NCBI GenBank assembly: GCA_002499585.1
Contig: DAMH01000012.1
Location: forward strand, 713 to 64,712
Direction of reading: 5' to 3'
Source: Euryarchaeota archaeon UBA552
GTDB taxonomy: Archaea; Thermoplasmatota; Poseidoniia; Poseidoniales; Thalassarchaeaceae
DNA length: 64,000 nucleotides
Shown: positions 8,280-17,569 of the stretch, one piece after another
Layout: every line of letters begins with the position of its first letter
How positions within the stretch are numbered: position 1 is the first letter of the stretch
Translations under genes and position numbers: made by a program
Notes under the pieces: generated by a model
What the model saw: the letters and a program-made list of their open reading frames with translations, nothing else
The model's database searches: none
Told to the model about the DNA's origin: nothing

Positions 8280-10400
8280 GTGCTGACAGGTCCTGAAGAG
8301 AGGTTAGTAGCCACTCTCGGAAAGATAGAGATCGACAGGAAACAGCGTCGAGACTTTCCCCCAGAACTATCTCTCCCCTCTGTAGCGCAAAGTCTTGGCG
8401 TTGTCAGGTCAGCTTTACATCAACCGATTTCAAGTTTAGAATCAAAGGGTATAGTCAGACCAATCAAAAGTAACGTGATTGGAGAAAGAAGAAAACGAAC
8501 AGTATTAATTCTAACGAAAAAGGGCCTCGCGATTTCAAAACAACTTGGCCTCAGTGATTCAAATGACGACGACCTCAAACCGTTATTGGGACGGGAAAAT
8601 GAGATAGAAGACCTAATGAAGATACTTAGAGATCCGGGAATCGTTGTCCTCACCGGACTCCCAGGAATTGGAAAATCATCAGTTGCGAGGGAAGTATTAT
8701 CTAGATATGAAAAATTGAATAAGTCTGCACGCTGGCATACTTGTGACTTGGTCACAAACATGTCAAGTCTGATGGAGTCATGGTCCGGGCTCCCTATTGC
8801 AGATGACCATAAACATGCGTCGGGTGTACTTGATTCCCACACACTATACATTTTGGACGAGGCACAAGAGATACACGAAATAAACACCAAAAAAATCAGG
8901 TTGTTGATCGAGTGCTCCGAACACGCTCGAATATTGATAGTCACGCGAGGACAGACCCTATTTTCATCAATTGAGAATGCCAAAAAGTTGACTCTAGAAG
9001 GATTATCCCATGAGTTTGCCGCAGATATAAGGGCAAATCTGGACCCAAAAAAGGCATCACAGGTATCAATTGCCTTGGGCGGTCATCCCCTGGCTATCAA
9101 AATGTGGAGAGAAGGGGATGAAATTCCTGCTCCAGGGACGCCCGTTGCAAAGTTCATCAGAACCACTGTTCTGGATAGGTTGGATTCCGAGACCGGCGAA
9201 GAATTGGAAAATTTGATAATTGAGCCATTTCCAATCCCGGTAAAATCCCGATTAGGCAACAAGGTAATCGATAAGTTAGATGATGCGAGCATTCTGAAAT
9301 GGACCGGTCTCAATTTTGAAGCCACCCATCTCATCAGGAATGTTGGATCTGCAGCAATGGGTGAAAACAAGAAGCAATCCTTGCATGGGCGTCTCGCATC
9401 AAGGTGGTCAAACATCGAGGGGCCAATTGCTAGGGGATTTGAGTTACACCACCTGATATCGGCAGGCCATGAGATCAGCGTTGAGATGGCAAGTAATGTG
9501 TTGGACAAGGCCGGCCCTTCTGTAGCATCTGTATTGTTGGCCAACGCATTGGAAAGAGGCGAAAGATCAGACTTGAGATTACTCGCAGCACAAGCGGCAC
9601 TATCACTCGGAGAGGCGACAAAAGCTTTGGAAATATCCAAGAGAATTGAAAATAAGAAGGAACAACTGATGATAGAAATGGAATGTTACAGGCTGATGGG
9701 GCTAGAATCAAAATACTACGAGATTGAAAAGTCGATTATTTCTGAGGCAGAAGACGAAGAAAAGGCAACATTGCTCGTCCGAGGAGCGGTTTTGTTGCAT
9801 GACGACCGCCTTCCGGGGTACCTGACTCAGGAATTAGGCAGAAAAATAATACAGAGATTGGATGAGTTACAAGATATTGAGGGTAAAGTCAAATTATCCC
9901 TATCTTCTTCATCATTATTTTTGAGGTACATCGTTGCATCTGACCTCGGAGAGGCATACTTGGCCGCTTCATTGCGTTCATTGATTGTCCAATCCCTCGG
10001 GGAGGGCCATCCTAGGCTAGAGGAGACAGATCTCAAACTTAGGCTAAAATCATGGAATGAAAATATTCAGATCGAGTTGAGAGAACGGATATCGACTACC
10101 CAAGACAAGTATGAGAAACTGAAATTAATTCACTGGGGCCTTCTTGCAACCGAAAAATGCATACCAAAATGGCTCATTGAAGCACATGAAGAATGCTTCA
10201 TGAGGGACGAACCAACTGTTCGCAAAGAACACGGAAGAATCGAGGCATTTTCATGGTTCTGGAGAGGAGTCATAAATCCAGATCAACGACTATATTGTTG
10301 GACAGAGTCCTCAAAGAGACTCAGATCATGTGGATGCTCCAATGCCTCATCTGAGTTAATCAAACGTATACATGGAGAGATCAGATTTGAGCGCCAATAA
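8280..10400 (+). CDS. Winged-helix / STAND-type ATPase, putative signalling regulator
   Basis: A 706-residue protein beginning at a GTG. Residues about 5-90 form a MarR/ArsR-like winged helix (SVAQSLGVVRSALHQPISSLESKGIV, then a basic wing). From residue 102 (LLGRENEIEDL) an AP/STAND NTPase module follows, with Walker A GLPGIGKSS at 126-134, Walker B LYILDEAQ at 189-196, and a sensor-like LIVTRGQ. The C-terminal 350 residues are helical and look like degenerate TPR-type repeats. STAND ATPases are switches that assemble when a sensor region binds a signal. Fused to a DNA-binding domain, this would most simply be a transcription regulator. Some STAND proteins are also antiviral effectors, but no effector domain is visible here. 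Its 3' end overlaps the RAM-domain gene on the other strand by 20 bases. Confidence 0.78.
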   Translation: MLTGPEERLVATLGKIEIDRKQRRDFPPELSLPSVAQSLGVVRSALHQPISSLESKGIVRPIKSNVIGERRKRTVLILTKKGLAISKQLGLSDSNDDDLKPLLGRENEIEDLMKILRDPGIVVLTGLPGIGKSSVAREVLSRYEKLNKSARWHTCDLVTNMSSLMESWSGLPIADDHKHASGVLDSHTLYILDEAQEIHEINTKKIRLLIECSEHARILIVTRGQTLFSSIENAKKLTLEGLSHEFAADIRANLDPKKASQVSIALGGHPLAIKMWREGDEIPAPGTPVAKFIRTTVLDRLDSETGEELENLIIEPFPIPVKSRLGNKVIDKLDDASILKWTGLNFEATHLIRNVGSAAMGENKKQSLHGRLASRWSNIEGPIARGFELHHLISAGHEISVEMASNVLDKAGPSVASVLLANALERGERSDLRLLAAQAALSLGEATKALEISKRIENKKEQLMIEMECYRLMGLESKYYEIEKSIISEAEDEEKATLLVRGAVLLHDDRLPGYLTQELGRKIIQRLDELQDIEGKVKLSLSSSSLFLRYIVASDLGEAYLAASLRSLIVQSLGEGHPRLEETDLKLRLKSWNENIQIELRERISTTQDKYEKLKLIHWGLLATEKCIPKWLIEAHEECFMRDEPTVRKEHGRIEAFSWFWRGVINPDQRLYCWTESSKRLRSCGCSNASSELIKRIHGEIRFERQ

Positions 10401-10614
10401 GCGTCCTGGTGTTTGTTATGCCGTTTAGGGATCTGATTTTCCCGATTACAATTTTTGTGATTTCAGCTTCATCTGCAGCCTCCACCTTTACTAACAGATC
10501 ATGACTGCCAAACACTACCCATCGGCCCGTGACCCCCGTTACACCATCTAGTCCATTTCTAACGCTTATCTCCTTCCCGGGGTCGGTCGTAATCAGAACA
10601 AATCCAACTGCCAT
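10381..10614 (-). CDS. Stand-alone Lrp/AsnC ligand-binding (RAM) domain protein
   Basis: This 77-residue protein consists only of the alpha-beta RAM/AsnC ligand-binding domain (starts AVGFVLITTDPGKE, with a central VVFGSHDLLVKVEA). The N-terminal DNA-binding helix-turn-helix of full-length Lrp proteins is absent. Such stand-alone modules are known in archaea, bind amino acids as ring oligomers, and can modulate full-length Lrp regulators. It follows a second RAM gene after three bases, so the two are almost certainly co-transcribed and may form mixed oligomers. The last 20 bases overlap the STAND ATPase gene tail-to-tail. Confidence 0.88.
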   Translation of the reverse strand: MAVGFVLITTDPGKEISVRNGLDGVTGVTGRWVVFGSHDLLVKVEAADEAEITKIVIGKIRSLNGITNTRTLIGAQI

Positions 10615-10617
10615 ATC

Positions 10618-10851
10618 TCATACCTCTACCGAGATCAGGGTCTCTGTTTTCAGAACTCCGGGAACGAGTCTCATTTCCTCTATAAGAAATCGAGTCATCT
10701 TCTTGTAATCCTCGAAATCCAGCCTTGCGACCAAATCGTACTCCCCGTACACGGAATGAGTCTCGACAACCTCTTTCATTTTAATCAAATTTGAATAAAC
10801 CACTTTTTCTTTTAGAGGATGGGCCTTGATCAGCACGAAGGCAGTTTCCAT
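10618..10851 (-). CDS. Stand-alone Lrp/AsnC ligand-binding (RAM) domain protein
   Basis: A 77-residue RAM-domain protein without a DNA-binding domain, first of a tandem pair. The core reads TAFVLIKAHPLKEKVVYSNL and then VYGEYDLVARLDFEDY, the usual ligand-binding fold segments. It is equal in length to the downstream copy but clearly diverged, so the duplication is old. The ligand is unknown; amino acids are usual for the family. It starts 115 bases from the divergent surface-protein gene, and that intergenic stretch presumably holds both promoters. I see no convincing TATA element on this side. Confidence 0.88.
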   Translation of the reverse strand: METAFVLIKAHPLKEKVVYSNLIKMKEVVETHSVYGEYDLVARLDFEDYKKMTRFLIEEMRLVPGVLKTETLISVEV

Positions 10852-10966
10852 AAAACCAGCACTCAGATTGAGCGGATCCAGATTTGCTTATGATGCCTCC
10901 CACTGATTCAGATGATATGCATCAAACGGCAAAGCATACAATGAGGATGTCGTCGTAGTTTCCACA

Positions 10967-13900
10967 ATGGGACGATGGGATGGCCACTTTGGAATCATCC
11001 CAGGAACGATACTTTTGATACTTCTTGGCTCTGCAACACTTCCTCTCGGAGCGCCCCAAACGACTGTCTCGATCTGGTCTGGTGTTCTAACCTTCCCGGA
11101 CGGGGTTGTCATAGATGATGATGAGATTGTCCTCGTTGACCCCAGTACGACGATTATGCTAGGGGATGGCGAATCAATTGATGTGAAAGGGAGACTAACA
11201 CTGCACGGCCAAACCTCAGGGATAGTCACGTTGGATTCCATAGATGGAAAGCACAACGGTATTCGATTTCTCGAGGAAAGCAGAGACCTAGGATCCTCAA
11301 TCAAAGACCTAAGAATCCTGAACTCATCTTATGGCATATCAGTTTTCAATTCTAACCCCACAATTCAGAATGCAACCATAATTAATCCCGACTTTGTTGG
11401 AGTGGACTTATTCTCTGGTTCAGACCCTTTCATCATGAATCTGAGCATAATCTCAGGAGGCCAGGATGTTCACGGCATTTCCAATACATGGCGATATGGC
11501 ATCGGACTTTCCGTCGGAAGCACAAGCTCCCCCATTGTTTCGAATTTACAGGCAGATGGCCTCATAACCAGGGGGCTAAACATCTGGGGGGGTTCCGGAG
11601 GCATCTTCAGAAATTTATCAATAGCCAATATTTCCGGTGCGACACTTGCTGTATCAACCGGAATATGGGTCGAAGACTCCGTATTATTGATACAAGATTC
11701 TAACATCGTAAATTCTGACAATGGAATATTCGTCAGACATATCTCCGAAGGTTACACAACGAGGCCAACCATCGAGAATACAAAGGTGTCAAACTCGAAG
11801 TACCGTGGGCTTATGATCGAGCAATACAATCGCTCGAAATGGAACGAACTGACTGTTAATGCAGTTGTTAGGAACGTCAGCATTGTAGGAACTGGAAGCC
11901 CAATGGCCCAGTTCCAGAACCTCGGTTTAGCCGCACTTGAAATGAATACTAGTGGAGCCATAATCAGTGGACTGAAACTCTCGCAGAATCATGCCCCAGG
12001 GATTAAGGCCTACATGATAGATGGAACTACCACCTTCGAGAATGTGATATCAGACGGCGATGGTTCTAGGAGCATATCTGCGGGAATAGGGGAAACTGCG
12101 GGTATATACTTACGAAGCGCGAACTGGCCTGTAAAGATGCACGATATCAAAATTAACAACTCTCAAGGGCCTGGAATACTCCTCTGGAAAGGAGGAGCAA
12201 TTGGCTCAAATTGGACGGTAAATAACTCCGGGGGGGCCGGGGTCGATATCAGGGAATTCCATCCAGTGATAGATGGATTGAACTCGAGTATGAATCAATT
12301 ATCAGGTGTCCAGATCAAGGATTCCTCAAATGTAAGGATATCAAACGCAGTCACAAGCCATAACGGAATGGGCGCACTTTCAAACAGCGATGGCGCAGGA
12401 TTCTATTTCATAGATTCAAATGACGTTGTTAGCTCAGGTAAGGATGTCGTGTGCGAGGGCTGCAGATCACACAACGACAGAACCGGTTTTTCGATCTCTA
12501 ATTCAATCGACCTGAAATTGTTGAATATTAGTTCACATAGTCCAACTAGCGGGTATTCGGTGATCGGGGAAGGCAGTGGCTTACAGAGAACTGGTTGGAT
12601 CGAAATAAACGGGGCCGACATAAGGTCTGAGGACAACCAGAGCTTGGTCGTTCTCGATTCGATTGACGCACATTTCAATGATTTCCAATTCAATGGGGGT
12701 TCGTTTCAATGGTCTGGAAGGGGGTCTACCAAATCAACAATGAATAATACCAGATTGTCTAATTCAGATGGTTGTGTCAGGCTGTCAAACTTCCATGACA
12801 TCCAAATACAGGATCTGCATATCAACTGCACTTCAAACCATAAACCTACTTTCTACTCAACCAACGCATCGATGATCGATATCACAATGAACGGACCGAC
12901 TACCATAAATGCCACATCTGGAAGCCAAATTAATTGGATATCCTCATCGCTAATCGACGATCCTATCACAGATGGCGAGGAATCCGTTGTACACGTCTCA
13001 TGGTATATTGAGATGGAAATAATAAACCAAAATGGATATGGTTTGCCATATGCCAATGTTGACTTGAACTTCGACGAACACGATCAAAATACATCAATAA
13101 TTGTGCCATATTCCGGTAAAGCCCTGGTAGGCCCCTTTGTACAAAAGAGTTGGAATAACTCGACCGGTTGGAGCCCCAGCACCAGTGTTCAAGTGAACTG
13201 CACATATTCTGCGGACAACGGCGCGGATCACATTTTCATCACAAGTGAAATTCCTCTGGACCAAGACTTGGAGATTGTGTGCGTCATTGTTCTCCCGAAT
13301 CAGGAACCTTTCATCATGTGGGCCACACCGGTTGAAGGGGATGTATTCAGCAGCTCAGAATTAATTGTTTTTAATGCCTCAGAGTCTTGGGACATGGACA
13401 ACGATGTACTCACCTTCACATGGATCGATTTAACCGAGAACCAAACAATTCTGGGGCCTTCATCAGAGATATCGGCATTCACCGCGAATGATCCAAACAG
13501 TGACTCCCCTAACATCAGTGACGGGACACATCAGATCAAGTTGATGTTGTGTGACTCAACTGGGAAATGCGTATCAGAAACACGAAACCTTACTCTGCTT
13601 AATCTTCCCCCCACACTAACAGTCGATGCTAGGCCGAAGATTTCTCCCTTCGGTGTGATGAGTCTTGGTATGACTGCAAATGCAACCATAGATCTGCATG
13701 GGACCACGGATCCGGAAGGTGATCCTCTGCAATGTTGGTTGAGCACGAGTTACGGGGAGAACATAACGTTGACACCTCCATGTGAAAGGAATCACGAAGT
13801 CACATTCACGCCCCAGGATGATACCTTCAGTGTCGCTGTTTGGGTTTCCGATGATTATAACTCACCCTCATCATGGACCTTCTTTGTCGAACACTACAAC

Positions 13901-15568
13901 CAGCTTCCGACACTTGAATACGAGATAACAAGGTTCGGAAATACATCCAGTGACTTTGTTCAATTCAGTTTCCTCGGATCAATTGATCCTGAGGGAGACG
14001 GCGTCTACATGTCAATATCCTCCGACATTCAGGGCATCCTTTGGTCAGGAAGTGCCTCAGTTGACGGACACCTTTGGCAGGGTATGCTGTCATCTGGACG
14101 ACATACACTGACTCTGGAGGTTTGGGATGACTTCCCCGACAATGCGGGAAGGTCGACATCCAAAAATGTGGACATAGATGTGTGGAATTCAAATCCTGTT
14201 TCTGCGATTTCATTTCCAACAGATGGTTACGAAACAAACTCATCGGAGATGTTGGAAATAAGTTCCATCGGATCTGGAGACCGAGATCTGCAGTGCTCTC
14301 GTTTACCCTCGGATGGGCTAGGGTATCTGTGCTCCAGGGGGATTGGGTTCAACGATCTAGTTTCTGTTACATGGACTTTGGAAGGCGCTTCAGAAATTCT
14401 TTCAAACGATTGGATATTCACTTCGAGACTACCTGCTGGAAACCATGTGTTGCGCTTGACCATCGACGATGGAAAGGGAATTCCTTCAACATCCGAGGTG
14501 AACATCACCGTTGCTTCCTCAGCGCCTGTAATAATCATCGACAGCCCTGTGCAAGGCCAATACGGAAGGTCAGACCAGCCTATCAAATTCGACATTTCAA
14601 GATCCTTCGATCCAGAAAATGATGATTTCACTGTCAAAGTGTTCTCAGATAAATTAGCCGTCCCAGTGATGGATGTGTTTTTTGGAGGGCATATGTATGA
14701 AAGCCACCTACCTTCCGGAGTCCACAATTTAACTTTCTTAATGCGAGATTCTACCGGCTTGGAGAGCTCTTCCACGGTGACAGTGACAGTACTTCCAAGT
14801 TCTCCGATCCCAGTCATCTCTGCCCCTGTGAACGGAGCATATATTCCTCCAGGGGATCCGATTACTCTCGATTCTTTCGGAACGGTCGATCACGACGGAG
14901 ACCTCGAAACCATTGAGTGGTTCTTGGAAAGTGGGACTCTGATCGGGATAGGGCCTTTGATTGAGGTCGATCTACCTCCCGGACAGCATGTCATCAAGCT
15001 TCGCGCTTCGGATTCTAGGGGCGGTTATGGTGAGACTGCAGTATCAGTTGTAATTGGTTCCAGTGCCCCTATGCTCTCATCATTGAATATCTTACCAACT
15101 AACCTTGTTCGAGGTGAGCCACAGGAGATAACCATTGAAGTTAGCCTCATTGACTTGGATGGATCAACAAGAGAGGTATATGGCACGTTGACAACAGAGG
15201 GCAAACCTGTGCATTTCGACCTCAATGATGACGGCATATTGGGGGACAGGTTGGAGAACGACGGCATTTGGTCCAGAACGGTTGATTTTTTTCCAGAGGG
15301 CGGAAGCTGGGTACGTCTTGATGTATGGGCTAGGGACGGAGACACTGTTAGCCCAACGCTCACTGAGACGATCCCAATAAATGAGGAGCCTGATGAGAGT
15401 AAAATAATCGATTTCGTATTGATATCGGTGTCAATATTGTTACCTGTGATGCTCTTGATAGGTCGCTTTGCATACATGGGTAGTCAAAATGCAATGAGAG
15501 CTGATCTAGAAAAGATAGAATCTTGGGGGAATTTTTCGGCTGACGACGAGGAATTTGCCCGCAAATAA
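10967..15568 (+). CDS. Giant secreted beta-helix / PKD-like surface protein with C-terminal anchor
   Basis: A 1533-residue protein with an N-terminal signal peptide (IIPGTILLILLGSATLPLGA). Residues about 60-680 carry irregular repeats of short beta strands rich in N, S, G and I (for example SNPTIQNATI and NSDNGIFVR) typical of right-handed parallel beta-helix (NosD/pectate-lyase-like) folds. After about residue 780, several PKD/Ig-like modules follow, with motifs such as NASESWDMDNDVLTFTW, DPEGDPLQCW and DPENDDFTVKV. A single membrane helix near the C-terminus (about 1490-1512) precedes a short charged tail. It is exported and membrane-anchored, with the ectodomain outside. Carbohydrate binding, adhesion or a surface-layer role is plausible by analogy. 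No catalytic residues can be assigned. Confidence 0.85.
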   Translation: MGRWDGHFGIIPGTILLILLGSATLPLGAPQTTVSIWSGVLTFPDGVVIDDDEIVLVDPSTTIMLGDGESIDVKGRLTLHGQTSGIVTLDSIDGKHNGIRFLEESRDLGSSIKDLRILNSSYGISVFNSNPTIQNATIINPDFVGVDLFSGSDPFIMNLSIISGGQDVHGISNTWRYGIGLSVGSTSSPIVSNLQADGLITRGLNIWGGSGGIFRNLSIANISGATLAVSTGIWVEDSVLLIQDSNIVNSDNGIFVRHISEGYTTRPTIENTKVSNSKYRGLMIEQYNRSKWNELTVNAVVRNVSIVGTGSPMAQFQNLGLAALEMNTSGAIISGLKLSQNHAPGIKAYMIDGTTTFENVISDGDGSRSISAGIGETAGIYLRSANWPVKMHDIKINNSQGPGILLWKGGAIGSNWTVNNSGGAGVDIREFHPVIDGLNSSMNQLSGVQIKDSSNVRISNAVTSHNGMGALSNSDGAGFYFIDSNDVVSSGKDVVCEGCRSHNDRTGFSISNSIDLKLLNISSHSPTSGYSVIGEGSGLQRTGWIEINGADIRSEDNQSLVVLDSIDAHFNDFQFNGGSFQWSGRGSTKSTMNNTRLSNSDGCVRLSNFHDIQIQDLHINCTSNHKPTFYSTNASMIDITMNGPTTINATSGSQINWISSSLIDDPITDGEESVVHVSWYIEMEIINQNGYGLPYANVDLNFDEHDQNTSIIVPYSGKALVGPFVQKSWNNSTGWSPSTSVQVNCTYSADNGADHIFITSEIPLDQDLEIVCVIVLPNQEPFIMWATPVEGDVFSSSELIVFNASESWDMDNDVLTFTWIDLTENQTILGPSSEISAFTANDPNSDSPNISDGTHQIKLMLCDSTGKCVSETRNLTLLNLPPTLTVDARPKISPFGVMSLGMTANATIDLHGTTDPEGDPLQCWLSTSYGENITLTPPCERNHEVTFTPQDDTFSVAVWVSDDYNSPSSWTFFVEHYNQLPTLEYEITRFGNTSSDFVQFSFLGSIDPEGDGVYMSISSDIQGILWSGSASVDGHLWQGMLSSGRHTLTLEVWDDFPDNAGRSTSKNVDIDVWNSNPVSAISFPTDGYETNSSEMLEISSIGSGDRDLQCSRLPSDGLGYLCSRGIGFNDLVSVTWTLEGASEILSNDWIFTSRLPAGNHVLRLTIDDGKGIPSTSEVNITVASSAPVIIIDSPVQGQYGRSDQPIKFDISRSFDPENDDFTVKVFSDKLAVPVMDVFFGGHMYESHLPSGVHNLTFLMRDSTGLESSSTVTVTVLPSSPIPVISAPVNGAYIPPGDPITLDSFGTVDHDGDLETIEWFLESGTLIGIGPLIEVDLPPGQHVIKLRASDSRGGYGETAVSVVIGSSAPMLSSLNILPTNLVRGEPQEITIEVSLIDLDGSTREVYGTLTTEGKPVHFDLNDDGILGDRLENDGIWSRTVDFFPEGGSWVRLDVWARDGDTVSPTLTETIPINEEPDESKIIDFVLISVSILLPVMLLIGRFAYMGSQNAMRADLEKIESWGNFSADDEEFARK

Positions 15569-15648
15569 TCCGACAAGGGAAATCTTTCAAGAATCGCTTC
15601 GACATCAAGATCTCTGGGTGTGCGTCTGCAAGACAAAAAGACGCTGCC

Positions 15649-16395
15649 TCATTCAGACAATTCTTCTGGACCCCAAGGAGTTACTTGTCGAGTCAGACCG
15701 AGCCTGTGTGTGAAAAGGAATCTCAGATTCAGAAGCCCATCACCCCAAGTATTGATCTCAGCCTCACCAACCCGCGGACGATAGGGCACGCTAATCTCCA
15801 TTGTCTTCTCCTTACCTAGGTAACGCCTTGCTCTTATTTTGAATTCCTGGGACAGGGGCATTCCGTCATGTTTAGGACGGACACGTTCATCTTTGAATAT
15901 TGATTTACGAAACACCCACATCCCGCTCTGTGAATCATTTATCCCGTACAAATACAGCAATCTAGCAGTCGTTGATAACACCCAATTTCCAAATCCGTGC
16001 AATCCCGGCATGGAGCCCTCCTCAGCTCTTTTGAGCCTGTCACAAGTGATCCATTCGAGGTCTCTGTCGATGAGTTCTCTAACAAGACGGGGAACTTCCT
16101 CGCCCGGATATGTACAATCGGCATCCATGGTAACTATCACATCCCCCTGTGCAATCGAAAACCCTGTTTTGTATGCTCTGCCGTAGCCCCTGCGAGACTC
16201 GACATAGACCTCTGCTCCCGCATCCCTTGCCAGTTCTCTGGTACGGTCTGATGAATTCCCATCCACAACCAAAAAAGATAGATTCTTGCACCATCCATCA
16301 TTTGGCACCGATTTGATGGTGTCGACTATTGCCTCTTCCTCATTGCGTGTTGGAATCACAACGGTGACATTCACGTCCAACTGCTCGTTGTCCAT
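15649..16395 (-). CDS. Family 2 glycosyltransferase (dolichol-phosphate sugar synthase-like)
   Basis: A GT-A fold family 2 enzyme. It has the N-terminal VTVVIPTRNEEEAI, the nucleotide-sugar region FLVVDGNSSDRTRELA, the metal-binding DADCTYPGEEV, and an acceptor-side region after GMPLSQEFKIRAR. This layout matches dolichyl/polyprenyl-phosphate mannose or glucose synthases, which charge lipid carriers for N-glycosylation of surface proteins. There is no C-terminal membrane domain, so it works at the inner face of the membrane. The ATG at 16395 is preferred over a GTG at 16419, which would add eight residues. It is divergent from the AI-2E-family permease; the 80 bases before the upstream surface-protein stop hold nothing recognisable. 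A link with glycosylation of the neighbouring giant surface proteins is inference. Confidence 0.85.
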   Translation of the reverse strand: MDNEQLDVNVTVVIPTRNEEEAIVDTIKSVPNDGWCKNLSFLVVDGNSSDRTRELARDAGAEVYVESRRGYGRAYKTGFSIAQGDVIVTMDADCTYPGEEVPRLVRELIDRDLEWITCDRLKRAEEGSMPGLHGFGNWVLSTTARLLYLYGINDSQSGMWVFRKSIFKDERVRPKHDGMPLSQEFKIRARRYLGKEKTMEISVPYRPRVGEAEINTWGDGLLNLRFLFTHRLGLTRQVTPWGPEELSE

Positions 16396-16429
16396 GTTTG
16401 CCCCAACAGATGCCCCCACTTAACCACTG

Positions 16430-17569
16430 GTGATGTTGGTAAGACGGCGAACAGTTCATTTTGATGATGCCGCAGTAGGGGCCATGAACGCCACAACACG
16501 TTTGGGAACCAGCGGCCTTCGCCTCCGGACTGCAACTAACCTTGCTGTACTACTTTTCGTGAGCGTCCTTGCTATCAAACAACTTTCAACGATAATCCAA
16601 CCAATGGTCGTCGCGGTTTTCCTATTTTTTGCCATTCGACCTCCAGCCGCCTGGTTAGAAAAGAGGATAGGACACCCTCTTCTTTCCTACACTGGAGTAC
16701 TTGTTGCCTTCCTAGGGTTCATTATATTGATCAGTCAAATCCTATTTTCAAGCCTGTCTGGCTTCTCATCGGAGGTACCAAGTCTGACTCCGAAGTTTAA
16801 TGATAAAATCGAATGGGTAGAAGGCCTCCAATTCTTTGGTTACAGTGTTGACCTTGAGGGCCTTCAGAGTGTGGTGTCTATAGAGGAGATCAACAGGTTG
16901 GTTACAGAGTTCATTGGGTCCTTGGCTTCATTTACCGCAAATATGTTGACAGTCTTAATCTTCCTTGCATTCATCATCCTGGAGGCGGAATCCCTACCCG
17001 GTAGGATAATGGCTGCGTTCCCTGATGAGTCCAATCGCTTTGACAGTATAGCAAAAAAGGCGGAGAAGAACATCAACGTCTACATCAAGACGAAAGCTAC
17101 CGTCGCTCTTGGTCAGGCGATCATTGCAGGGATCGTTTTGTCAATGTTTGAGATACCTGGTGCCTTCATCTGGGCATTCCTGGTGTTCATACTTGATTTC
17201 ATCCCATATCTCGGGGCCTTCCTATCATTCATTCCACCTATCATCCTTGCATTCATTCAATTACCAATAACAGGTTTTGTTGCAGTCGTTGTGCTTCTTG
17301 TGGGCAACCAACAGGTTTGGGGAAGTTTTGTAGAGCCTCAGCTTGCTGGACAAAGGTTGGACATGTCTCCAATCGTTTTGTTATTCCTTGTTGCATTCTG
17401 GTACTGGGCATGGGGCCTAACTGGTATGATACTTGGAGTTCCTCTTGCGGTAATAATGAAGATTTTACTCGAGTCGGACGAAAGAACACTACCGATTGCA
17501 ATCATGTTGTCTAGGAATCCGCCGTCATCTATTGAGGATAAGAATGATGACTCCGTCAGTATCGATTGA
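16430..17569 (+). CDS. AI-2E family (PerM/YhhT-like) membrane permease
   Basis: A 379-residue multi-pass membrane protein of the AI-2E transporter family. It has early paired helices (VVAVFLFFAIRPPAAWLEKR), a soluble-like middle segment, the conserved IPYLGAFLSFIPP stretch, and a final helical block ending GMILGVPLAVIMKILLES. Family members act in efflux or Na+/H+ antiport; the substrate is unknown here despite the family name. The annotated start is GTG at 16430; ATG at 16433 or 16484 are alternatives, the last removing a short polar leader. Its 3' end overlaps the convergent thiamine pyrophosphokinase-like gene by 45 bases, an unusually long tail-to-tail overlap. Confidence 0.87.
   Translation: MMLVRRRTVHFDDAAVGAMNATTRLGTSGLRLRTATNLAVLLFVSVLAIKQLSTIIQPMVVAVFLFFAIRPPAAWLEKRIGHPLLSYTGVLVAFLGFIILISQILFSSLSGFSSEVPSLTPKFNDKIEWVEGLQFFGYSVDLEGLQSVVSIEEINRLVTEFIGSLASFTANMLTVLIFLAFIILEAESLPGRIMAAFPDESNRFDSIAKKAEKNINVYIKTKATVALGQAIIAGIVLSMFEIPGAFIWAFLVFILDFIPYLGAFLSFIPPIILAFIQLPITGFVAVVVLLVGNQQVWGSFVEPQLAGQRLDMSPIVLLFLVAFWYWAWGLTGMILGVPLAVIMKILLESDERTLPIAIMLSRNPPSSIEDKNDDSVSID

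Noticed and set aside
8420..8983. 187-codon open frame antisense to the STAND ATPase gene
   Set aside because: Composition is that of a reverse-strand shadow of the real gene; no recognisable motif.
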